Positions 17,329 through 24,972 of a stretch of DNA of 64,000 nt are shown piece by piece. The first letter of the stretch is position 1. Each line of letters opens with the position of its first letter. The position numbers and the translations under genes were made by a program. Under the pieces are notes generated by a model. That model ran no database searches. It had not been told where the DNA came from and saw nothing but the letters and a program-made list of their open reading frames with translations. This DNA is from Methyloprofundus sp. (lineage in GTDB: Bacteria; Pseudomonadota; Gammaproteobacteria; Methylococcales; Methylomonadaceae), in assembly GCA_016592635.1 (NCBI GenBank), contig AP023240.1:2335630-2399629 (forward strand), written 5' to 3'.

Positions 17329-18036
17329 ATGACTGCAACAGAAAACGTACATCTACACGAAATTAACAAATTTGGCTCACAAGCAGAACGCTGGTGGGAT
17401 AAAAATGGTGAATTTAAAACTTTACATGATGTTAACCCATTACGCATTAGCTTTATTCAGCAATTTATTAGCACGCAAGACCAAAAAATTGTTGATGTTG
17501 GTTGCGGTGGCGGCATCTTAACAGAAGGTTTAGCTAAAAAAGGTGCTGCAATGTTAGGTATCGATTTAAGCGAAGATCTTATTGATATTGCTGATTTGCA
17601 TGGCCTAGAATCAGGTGTAAATGCCCATTATAAAAAAATAAGTGCTGAAGCATTAGCCGAAGCCGAGCCAGCCAGCTTTGACCATGTTGTCTGCATGGAA
17701 ATGTTAGAGCACGTCCCCGATCCAGGCTCCATTATTGCAGCTTGTGCAAAAATGGTTAAGCCAGGTGGTCATGTATTCTTCTCCACCTTGAACCGTAAAC
17801 CTAAAGCATATTTATTGGCTATTGTGGCTGCCGAGCATATTCTAAAAATGCTACCTGCTGGTACCCATGACTATAAAACATTTATTAAGCCTTCAGAACT
17901 AAGTCAGTCAGCGCGTGATGCCGGCTTAGAACTGCAAGGCATGATTGGCATTCAATACAACCCACTTACTAAAGGTTTTAGCTTAAGTGATGATATTGAT
18001 ATTAACTACATAGCCGCTTTTCAACGCCCTGCATAA
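17329..18036 (+). CDS. ubiG: Ubiquinone biosynthesis O-methyltransferase UbiG
   Basis: 235 residues. Catalyses both O-methylations in ubiquinone synthesis using SAM. Motif I is VDVGCGGGILTEGLA (about residues 56-70), with GIDLSE at the adenosine-binding acidic residue and VVCMEMLEHVPDP as motif II. The N-terminal FGSQAERWWDKNGEFKTLHD is a UbiG signature. First of four genes packed head to tail: its stop shares a base with the gph start (TAATG). Confidence 0.95.
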   Translation: MTATENVHLHEINKFGSQAERWWDKNGEFKTLHDVNPLRISFIQQFISTQDQKIVDVGCGGGILTEGLAKKGAAMLGIDLSEDLIDIADLHGLESGVNAHYKKISAEALAEAEPASFDHVVCMEMLEHVPDPGSIIAACAKMVKPGGHVFFSTLNRKPKAYLLAIVAAEHILKMLPAGTHDYKTFIKPSELSQSARDAGLELQGMIGIQYNPLTKGFSLSDDIDINYIAAFQRPA

Positions 18037-18713
18037 TGAAACCAACGTTTCAATTATCTTGCGTTCTATTTGATTTAGATGGCACTTTACTCAATACCGC
18101 ACCTGATTTAACAGGTGCACTGAATAAAACCTTGGCTCATTTTGGTTATGCCACTGTCTCAGTTAAGAGCATTACGCCTTATATATCTTATGGTGCTGCC
18201 GTCATGATTGATCAGGCATTAACACAAGTGGTTAGTAAGGCTGAAAAAGCGGCAATGCTGGAATGGTTGCTTGATTACTATGAAAGTCACATCGCTGATG
18301 CCACGCATTTATTTGCTGGTATGCCTGAGTTACTGAATAGCTTGGAAACACAAGGCATTCCATGGGGCGTGGTCACCAATAAACGCGAGCGTATGACTCG
18401 TCCTTTAATGAATACATTAGGTTTGACTGAGCGAGCAGCAAGCATTATCTGTGGCGATACCACAGCACATAGCAAGCCACACCCTGAACCGATGCTAACA
18501 GCCTGCAGGGAAATTCAAGTCAACCCTGAAGAGTGCCTTTATATAGGTGATGCCCTGCATGATATTACGGCGGGCAAAGCAGCCAATATGAAAACCTTGG
18601 CTGCAACTTATGGCTATATAAAGCCTGATGATCAACCACAAGACTGGGGAGCTGATGCCTTAATTAGCCACCCATCTGAAATTTTGGACTGGATAACACA
18701 TGCCATTAACTAA
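18036..18713 (+). CDS. gph: Phosphoglycolate phosphatase Gph
   Basis: 225 residues of the HAD superfamily. The nucleophile and acid are Asp13 and Asp15 in VLFDLDGTLLNTAPDL; VVTNKR holds motif II and YIGDALHDI motif IV. Hydrolyses 2-phosphoglycolate to glycolate, relevant where a Calvin-type or DNA-repair source makes it; close HAD relatives with other sugar phosphates as substrate cannot be excluded. ubiG-gph adjacency is common in gammaproteobacteria. Overlaps the next gene by 14 bases. Confidence 0.9.
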   Translation: MKPTFQLSCVLFDLDGTLLNTAPDLTGALNKTLAHFGYATVSVKSITPYISYGAAVMIDQALTQVVSKAEKAAMLEWLLDYYESHIADATHLFAGMPELLNSLETQGIPWGVVTNKRERMTRPLMNTLGLTERAASIICGDTTAHSKPHPEPMLTACREIQVNPEECLYIGDALHDITAGKAANMKTLAATYGYIKPDDQPQDWGADALISHPSEILDWITHAIN

Positions 18714-19428
18714 TCATACTATCCTTATCACAGGGGCTGGCGGCGGCCTTGGTGGCACTGCTGCGTTAACACTAGCCAAACAAGGTGCAACTATCATTTT
18801 GCTTGATAAAAGCATCCCTAAACTTGAAAAAACTTACGATACTATTGTTGCTGCTAATGCACCAACTCCGATTATGTATCCGTTTGACTTAGCTGGCGCA
18901 TCAGAAGTCCAATACCATGAGCTAGCAGACACTATTGCAGAAAAATATGGGCATATAGAGGGGCTATTGTACTCGGCAGTCGAATTCGATGCTTTTACTC
19001 CCATGTCTATCCATAGCTCAATGGCTTGGGGCCACACCCTGAACGTCAATTTAAACGCACCGTTCATTCTGACCAAAGTACTCTTACCCTTATTAAGTAA
19101 AGCAGAGCACGCCTCCATCGTATTCACTATTGATTCATATGTACGTGATGCAAAAGCTTATTCAGGTGCTTATGGAGTCTCACTAATAGCTTTAGAAAGT
19201 TATGCAAAAATTCTGGCCGAGGAGCTCAGTAGTGCCGAAAAAATCAGGGTCAATACTTTTGTTCCAGGCCCGGTTGATTCACCTTTACGCAAAAAAGCAT
19301 TTCCTGCTGAAGATAAGAGCAAATTATTACCCATGACAGAGCTAGCACCTGCATACCTCTATTTATTTAGTGATAAAAGCATTGGCACCACAGGCCAAAC
19401 AGTTGATGCCCGCACATTTAAACTATAA
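18700..19428 (+). CDS. Short-chain dehydrogenase/reductase, YciK-like, catalytic Lys replaced
   Basis: 242 residues with a Rossmann fold: GAGGGLG at residues 12-18 binds the cofactor, and NVNLNAPF gives the structural Asn. The catalytic tetrad is altered: Ser146 and Tyr158 are at the expected spacing, but the YxxxK lysine is Leu162 (GAYGVSLIALES). YciK-type SDRs usually have YAxSK. Without the Lys, hydride-transfer activity is doubtful and a binding or degenerate role is possible. The SDR lies downstream of ubiG and gph in many gammaproteobacteria, so the locus position is conserved. Confidence 0.85.
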   Translation: MPLTNHTILITGAGGGLGGTAALTLAKQGATIILLDKSIPKLEKTYDTIVAANAPTPIMYPFDLAGASEVQYHELADTIAEKYGHIEGLLYSAVEFDAFTPMSIHSSMAWGHTLNVNLNAPFILTKVLLPLLSKAEHASIVFTIDSYVRDAKAYSGAYGVSLIALESYAKILAEELSSAEKIRVNTFVPGPVDSPLRKKAFPAEDKSKLLPMTELAPAYLYLFSDKSIGTTGQTVDARTFKL

Positions 19429-19441
19429 TTGAAGAAGAACA

Positions 19442-19990
19442 ATGTCTGAAAGAGAAACTATTACCTTAACGCGCGATGTCAATGTTGTCCTTATTCCGGA
19501 CGGTAATCATGGCACCTTAAGCAAAGGCAAAGAAGTGACTATCCACCAAGCACTAGGTAATAACTACACGGTTATTACTGACCATGGGCACATGGTAAGA
19601 ATTTCCAGTGTTGATGCTGATGCCTTAGGCAAAGAACCTCACGAGCTACATACTTTAGTCTCTGAAACAGATGCCATTGCTGTTGAAAAAAACTGCTGGG
19701 AAGTCATGAAAACCGTTTATGACCCTGAAATCCCGGTCAATATTGTTGATTTAGGCTTGGTTTATAACTGCAACGTTGAAAATACTGCTGCCGAACAAAA
19801 TAGTGTACATATTATGATGACCCTTACTGCCCCAGGCTGTGGCATGGGCCCCGTTATTCAAGGCGATGTAGAGAAAGCCGTACGAGCTCTACCTGGCGTA
19901 GCATCAGTACAGGTTGAAATTGTGCTTGACCCACCTTGGTCACGTGACATGATGTCGGAAGTTGCCCAAGTTCAGCTAGGATTGTTTTAA
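19442..19990 (+). CDS. sufT: Fe-S cluster assembly protein SufT
   Basis: 182 residues. The N-terminal half carries the SufT-specific beta region (TRDVNVVLIPDGNHGTLSKG). The C-terminal half is a DUF59/MIP18 domain with VYDPEIPVNIVDLGLVY and the conserved TAPGCGMG cysteine loop, and ends in LDPPWSRDMMSE. SufT supports maturation of Fe-S proteins, in particular lipoyl synthase and aconitase in other bacteria. Here it is separated from suf genes and ends the ubiG operon, 13 bases after the SDR stop; AGAAGAAC upstream is a reasonable ribosome site. Confidence 0.92.
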   Translation: MSERETITLTRDVNVVLIPDGNHGTLSKGKEVTIHQALGNNYTVITDHGHMVRISSVDADALGKEPHELHTLVSETDAIAVEKNCWEVMKTVYDPEIPVNIVDLGLVYNCNVENTAAEQNSVHIMMTLTAPGCGMGPVIQGDVEKAVRALPGVASVQVEIVLDPPWSRDMMSEVAQVQLGLF

Positions 19991-20121
19991 ACACAAACAT
20001 TTTCAAAATTTGTGAGCATTACCACAAACTTCTACCAAAAATGCGAGAGTGCCTCCACATAAATAATACTAAGAATTGATAAAGTAATACATAACTTAAC
20101 GCCATAAATTGCCACTAATTT

Positions 20122-21816
20122 ATGGCAATAATACCCGTACGGGAATTCCGAGATATGCATTACGAATTTAAAGCGCCAGAGGCATCGACAGCCCATGTAC
20201 CTTTCAATAATATTAATGGTTTGCACGATTGGCTGGATAATTTAACAACGCTTGATAGCATATACTATTACCAAGAAATACTATGTGTTTTACAAGCACT
20301 TAAAACTTTTAAATTATCCAGTAAAGAGCATATTAATGCCCTAAAAAAAATCAACATGCACCTAACAAACTCTGTTAAGCATTTCGATAATAATTATTGG
20401 GATACTAAATTTCCATTAGCTTATGAGCAATTCTCTAAAGTTGAAATAATTACTTGGGCTTATGCCGAGCTGGCCAATAATTATTACCAACTAGCAATAT
20501 ATACCAGCAAGCAAAAATCTTTTTTTTCTAGTAAGAAAAATACAGCTTTCTTGTTATATCAAGCTCTACAAGCAACCAGTCAAGTTTACTTAAAAATTTC
20601 TAGCTGTTATGCCCTACCCTATTCAGGCTTTTGGACATCGCTGTATCAACTATATTTCTTTGCTGAACAGCAGTCATTACTAACAACTCCCATATCCATC
20701 AACAAACATGAAAAGAAAACGACTGAACAAGCATTTATAAATATTCTATTGCTCAGCCTATGTGATATGCATCAATTTCGCCCTAGAGATATGCAACAAA
20801 TTTATGACTTTCTTAGCTACTTTTCTAGTTATAGCCATATCCACACAACGCTTAGCAGTACTGATTTAAATAGAGTTCGCTCTTTTCATCAACACCAAGA
20901 TGCTCCACTCTTGCCTGAAACCAGCACAACCAAGCGCGGGTTCGTTGACTATAGATATTTAATGTTTACTGAATCCTTAAATGAGATTTTTGGCGAATTA
21001 TCTTTCAGCAAACCCACTTCCAGCACCTTAAATAAGTTCAACCAAGCTATTTTTTTACGGGCATATAAATCATTAACTTCCATACAAAAAAGGCAGCACA
21101 CCCGTATTAGTAATCGATGTGTAGGCAATGGAGTCATTGGACTAGAAGATATCATTAAATTTCACAAGAAAAACACCCAACTTACCGAAGGCATTGCAGA
21201 TACATTTTTAGAAACAAGAACTATTACAAATAAGCCCGCCAACGAACCTCTCCCTCTTTCTTTAGTTGATGAAGATCACTATATTGATATTGCCATAAAA
21301 GAAAAATCAAACATTACATCGCATAACAATATTTTTAATGAGTCAAATTCACTTCCTGAAGCTCAAAATGGCTCCATGCGTATAGAAGAATTTGAAATCA
21401 TTAATAGCACCTTTAAAGGTCATCAAATTCTATGGAATAACTCTTCAGAGAAGTTGCAGATTGGCAATGTATTTGGCATGGTCTCAGCTCCCAGCCACAG
21501 CATTGAGATTGGCTTAGTACGACGCATGAGTACCACTGAAAGTAGCTTAATCATTGGTATTGAATTATTAAGTATAGAGTCACTAGTTATATGCATCAGT
21601 AGCCCAAGCACTCCAGAACAAAAAATTAGCTGCATTTTATTAAACCAAGATAGTTTGCTTTTTTCTGCTAATCATTTTCAGTCTGGCGAGGAAATTTATT
21701 TATTTATTAATCACAATAAAATTCTATGCCATTTAGGCCAATCACTACATTCAACTACCTCAGTTAACCATTTCGAATTATTATTTCCTCATGAGCAACG
21801 TTTAGGAATTACCTAG
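20122..21816 (+). CDS. Large protein with C-terminal PilZ-like domain, unknown function
   Basis: 564 residues (or 553 from an internal ATG at 20155). The first 400 residues look helical, with Tyr-, Gln- and Leu-rich segments and no membrane helix or signal peptide. The C-terminal 110 residues (HQILWNNSSEKLQIGNVFGM, then EIGLVRRM and IIGIELLSIES) resemble the beta-barrel of beta/gammaproteobacterial proteins tied to cyclic-di-GMP, but the RxxxR binding motif of PilZ is not obvious. Function unknown. It converges on the Hsp70 operon, and the stop overlaps that of the zinc ribbon gene by 4 bases. Confidence 0.7.
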   Translation: MAIIPVREFRDMHYEFKAPEASTAHVPFNNINGLHDWLDNLTTLDSIYYYQEILCVLQALKTFKLSSKEHINALKKINMHLTNSVKHFDNNYWDTKFPLAYEQFSKVEIITWAYAELANNYYQLAIYTSKQKSFFSSKKNTAFLLYQALQATSQVYLKISSCYALPYSGFWTSLYQLYFFAEQQSLLTTPISINKHEKKTTEQAFINILLLSLCDMHQFRPRDMQQIYDFLSYFSSYSHIHTTLSSTDLNRVRSFHQHQDAPLLPETSTTKRGFVDYRYLMFTESLNEIFGELSFSKPTSSTLNKFNQAIFLRAYKSLTSIQKRQHTRISNRCVGNGVIGLEDIIKFHKKNTQLTEGIADTFLETRTITNKPANEPLPLSLVDEDHYIDIAIKEKSNITSHNNIFNESNSLPEAQNGSMRIEEFEIINSTFKGHQILWNNSSEKLQIGNVFGMVSAPSHSIEIGLVRRMSTTESSLIIGIELLSIESLVICISSPSTPEQKISCILLNQDSLLFSANHFQSGEEIYLFINHNKILCHLGQSLHSTTSVNHFELLFPHEQRLGIT

Positions 21817-22202
21817 GGCTGAGGGTTTAATAATAAGTAATCATTAAACGTATTAAGTTTTTGTAGTCCCGCACTATAAGCAAACAAACCACGCATAGCA
21901 TATAAAATCTGCTTGGCCGCCAATACTTGTTTTTCTGCCAATAAATTCAAAATCTTCTGTGTTTGCTGCTCAATCATAAAATCGCGAAAAACAAATGCTA
22001 GTTGAGTCTTGTTTAAAGCAAGTGAAAACTCCAATGCAGTAATACTTTGCTCAAGTTCACCAGTTGCTAAGTAGTCCATTGCTATAGACAACCAAGCTTC
22101 AGCAGCCTGTGCTGAATGAATCAGCACACTCAAATCAGCTTGGCAACGCGCGCAAACGATACGCTCGCGTAAACGCGCATTACAACAAGGGCAACGCTCC
22201 AT
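21813..22202 (-). CDS. Small zinc-ribbon/TPR-like protein of the Hsp70 operon
   Basis: 129 residues. Two CxxC knuckles at the N-terminus (CPCCN at residues 4-8 and CARC near 17-20) form a likely zinc ribbon, followed by about 100 residues of alpha-helical, TPR-like sequence (AWLSIAMDYLATGELEQSITALEFSLAL). Its ATG shares a base with the Hsp70 stop (TAATG), so it belongs to the operon. It may recruit or regulate substrates for the Hsp70; this is inference. Last gene of the operon. Confidence 0.75.
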   Translation of the reverse strand: MERCPCCNARLRERIVCARCQADLSVLIHSAQAAEAWLSIAMDYLATGELEQSITALEFSLALNKTQLAFVFRDFMIEQQTQKILNLLAEKQVLAAKQILYAMRGLFAYSAGLQKLNTFNDYLLLNPQP

Positions 22203-23959
22203 TAAGATTCCAGATAATAAATAATATCGGTTAATTCTGCAGTAGGTGCAACTAAGCCATCTATATCTTTATCTCGAACACAGTTACTTAAAGTTTCAAT
22301 GATATCGATCATATCTTCCTTGTCTTCGTTGGAGACTTTATCAAAGAAGCTCTCTGCCTTGGCAATCAATTCATTGGCTGCAGTAATTTCTGGAGCAATG
22401 CTCTCCACCTCAGCAATAGGTTCATGCTCAATAACGCTTGCATCCATATGCCCAAATAAGGAGTTGATACGTTGTTTAGCGGAGTCTAAAGAACTCTCTT
22501 CAAATTGAGATAAAGCGTTCTTGATGGTAATTGACTTTTCTAAGCCAGTCTCCTTTTCTTGGGCCGAAACTTGCAGAATACCATTTAAATCCAAACCCAA
22601 AGTTAAGGTAATAATGTTACCTGCAGCAACATCACGCAAACCTTCAACACGGAATTCGCCAATTTTCACATTATTCAACGCATCAGGGTCTTCCCCTTGA
22701 TAAACTGTAATTTCTACCGCTTCTTGACCATCATGATGTGTTGCAAAAGCTTCCGTTTTACGATTTGGTAATACCGTATTTTTATGAATAATGGGCACAA
22801 ACATAAATGGGTATTCTTGGCCATCTAAAAAGCCGACAGCACTTGTACCATAAGTATACGGAGTCACATCAACTAAAACCGTATCAACGTCTTGTCCGGC
22901 AATCATCGCACCTTGAATTGCTGCGCCCATGGCCACACATAAATCTGCATTCACTTCGCTATGTGGCTCTAAACCAAATTCATTCAATAAGCGCTCACGA
23001 ATACAAGGTGTACGTGTCGAACCACCCACCAAAATAATTTCATCTATATCAGAGCTGGTAAATTTGGCACCTTGTAAAGCAGTGTGCACGGCATCTAAAG
23101 TCGAGTTGATATAATCCTCAATCATTTCTTCATAGGCCATCCGTGATAATTCCAATGACAGATGTACTGGAGTACCTTCATACTCTAAAAGGTACTCTTC
23201 TTCAATCTGCACATAAGGCTGTTCGGAAAGTACAAATTTTGCGTTTTCTGCTGCACGGGTAATACGCGCCATTGCTTTACTATCACCACGCGCATCGACA
23301 TCATAAGTGTTTTGTAAGTAGTCCAACAAATAGTTGATAATTTGTTGATCGAAATCATCACCACCTAATTGATTATCACCATGACTGGATAAAACCTCAA
23401 CCACACCCGATTCAATATTAACCACCGAGACATCAAAGGTGCCTCCCCCCAAATCATAAACTAACACTCGCTTAGCTTCTGCTTCTTGCGCATCATAGGT
23501 TAATGCGGCCGCAGTAGGCTCATTAATCATACGCACCACTTCTAGGCCTGCTATTTCCCCTGCCTCTCGAGTTGCTTGCCGTTGCGCATCAGAAAAATAA
23601 GCGGGTACGGTAATCACAGCTTTGCTGACTGCCTGCCCTAAATAATTTTCTGCAATAGCCTTCAGGCGCTTCAAAATAATGGCAGAAATTTCTTGTGGCG
23701 AATACGGTAAATCAGCTAACTTAACTTGCTCATCTTGCCCCATTAATCGCTTAATAGATTTAATGGTGCGTTCTGGATAAACAATATATTGATTGCGTGC
23801 AATTTCACCCACAATAATACTACCGTTGTCATCCAAACCGACAAAGGAAGGCAACATTTTTTTATCGCCATCGCTAATCACTGTTACTTTGCCATTTTCA
23901 ACAATAGCAACTTCCGAGTTAGTGGTACCTAAATCAATACCAATAATTATGTCATTCAT
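22202..23959 (-). CDS. Hsp70-family chaperone (DnaK paralog)
   Basis: 585 residues from the ATG at 23959, just after the GrpE-like stop; an in-frame TTG at 23971 is not preferred. The ATPase domain is intact: GIDLGTTNSEVAI (phosphate 1), VYDLGGGTFDVS (phosphate 2), ILVGGSTRTP (adenosine), and RMINEPTAAALTYD. The substrate domain (DVTPYTYG..., about residues 380-500) is present. The lid is short (about 70 residues) and lacks an EEVD-like tail. It differs from housekeeping DnaK in size and in sitting apart from dnaJ/grpE. It probably works with the J-like and GrpE-like proteins encoded upstream. Confidence 0.92.
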   Translation of the reverse strand: MNDIIIGIDLGTTNSEVAIVENGKVTVISDGDKKMLPSFVGLDDNGSIIVGEIARNQYIVYPERTIKSIKRLMGQDEQVKLADLPYSPQEISAIILKRLKAIAENYLGQAVSKAVITVPAYFSDAQRQATREAGEIAGLEVVRMINEPTAAALTYDAQEAEAKRVLVYDLGGGTFDVSVVNIESGVVEVLSSHGDNQLGGDDFDQQIINYLLDYLQNTYDVDARGDSKAMARITRAAENAKFVLSEQPYVQIEEEYLLEYEGTPVHLSLELSRMAYEEMIEDYINSTLDAVHTALQGAKFTSSDIDEIILVGGSTRTPCIRERLLNEFGLEPHSEVNADLCVAMGAAIQGAMIAGQDVDTVLVDVTPYTYGTSAVGFLDGQEYPFMFVPIIHKNTVLPNRKTEAFATHHDGQEAVEITVYQGEDPDALNNVKIGEFRVEGLRDVAAGNIITLTLGLDLNGILQVSAQEKETGLEKSITIKNALSQFEESSLDSAKQRINSLFGHMDASVIEHEPIAEVESIAPEITAANELIAKAESFFDKVSNEDKEDMIDIIETLSNCVRDKDIDGLVAPTAELTDIIYYLES

Positions 23960-23963
23960 GTCT

Positions 23964-24623
23964 TTATCCAACCTTGGTTTTATTTACTTTCACTTCTGCC
24001 AAGCGCAGAATTTGATCTTGATATAAAAAGCCTTTACGTAGCTCTTGCAGCACAATACCATTGCCTTGTTGCGTGTCATTACCCGTTTCAACAGCACTCA
24101 TACTAACAGGGTCGAGTAATTTACCAACACACTCTATCGGCCGCACCTGATAGCTCTGTAATAATTGTTCAAAGCGACGTAGAGTCATTATTTGTCCCTC
24201 TTTAAAACGCTCAATGAAACGCATATCTTTCTTTTGCGAATGCTTAAAGAGGGCATTAACAGGCTGGTAATTTTGCAAAATATTAGCGCCCGTACTTAAA
24301 CGATCATAAAGATCCACCATTTCCAGTAACATGGTACGTTGCATATCAGCTTGTTGTTGTACTAGTCTTGCAGTACTAGCAGCCAATTCAGCTGCTAAGG
24401 TTTTATTATCTTCCTGAACGGTTTCTAGTGCTGAACTAAGGGTATCTAGGGTATTTTTATACTGCCGCGACTCTGCTTTTACTTCTGTTTTTAAAGCCGT
24501 TAACTCACTGAGTAACGTATGTAGATCTGGTTGTTCTCGGGCACTAAAAGCACTAATTTGGCTTTTATCCAGATAGCTTTGAAATTCGGTAAGTAATTCA
24601 GTTTTTTGGGTGTCTGTGCTCAT
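23964..24623 (-). CDS. GrpE-like nucleotide exchange factor of the Hsp70 operon
   Basis: 219 residues. A long predicted coiled coil (about residues 40-100) is followed by the GrpE beta domain: GKLLDPVSMSAVETG and GIVLQELRKGFLYQDQILR, near residues 165-210, which contact Hsp70. It differs from the main GrpE in its extended N-terminal helices and low Glu content. It should release ADP from the Hsp70 encoded next to it. It starts 3 bases after the J-like gene. Confidence 0.88.
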   Translation of the reverse strand: MSTDTQKTELLTEFQSYLDKSQISAFSAREQPDLHTLLSELTALKTEVKAESRQYKNTLDTLSSALETVQEDNKTLAAELAASTARLVQQQADMQRTMLLEMVDLYDRLSTGANILQNYQPVNALFKHSQKKDMRFIERFKEGQIMTLRRFEQLLQSYQVRPIECVGKLLDPVSMSAVETGNDTQQGNGIVLQELRKGFLYQDQILRLAEVKVNKTKVG

Positions 24624-24626
24624 TAT

Positions 24627-24959
24627 TTAATCGGCGTTAGCAATCTTATGTAATAGACTGGCATCTTCAACAGCGATGCTTAATACTTTTTTCAAAGCGA
24701 CTGCATCAAGATTAATCTTCTGTTCAGTATGCATTATTTGCGCCAGCAAGCTATCAAAACCAACTTGCGGTAGGGTAAATAGCTCATGCTTGACACGACT
24801 TTGATGGTCTTTTATTGCAGTATAAGCATCATGTATTTTCTGAAATTTTTCCGCATCACGATCAGGCGGGTTTATTTTTACTTGTTGTAAATAAGCTTGC
24901 TTAATAGCAGCATCGCCAGCATCAACAGTAACGCCGAGTATTTGGTAGGGTGTTTGCAT
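24627..24959 (-). CDS. J-like protein without the HPD motif
   Basis: 110 residues. The first 60 residues match a J-domain in layout: YQILGVTVDAGDAAIKQAYLQ in helix I/II and EKFQKIHDAYTAI in helix III. The loop that should read HPD reads NPPDRD, so the His needed to stimulate Hsp70 ATPase in classical J-proteins is missing. The C-terminal 45 residues are helical. It may act as an adaptor or regulator, or use another contact to trigger its Hsp70. It follows the TPR gene by 13 bases. Confidence 0.85.
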   Translation of the reverse strand: MQTPYQILGVTVDAGDAAIKQAYLQQVKINPPDRDAEKFQKIHDAYTAIKDHQSRVKHELFTLPQVGFDSLLAQIMHTEQKINLDAVALKKVLSIAVEDASLLHKIANAD

Positions 24960-24972
24960 AGTCTGTACTTAT

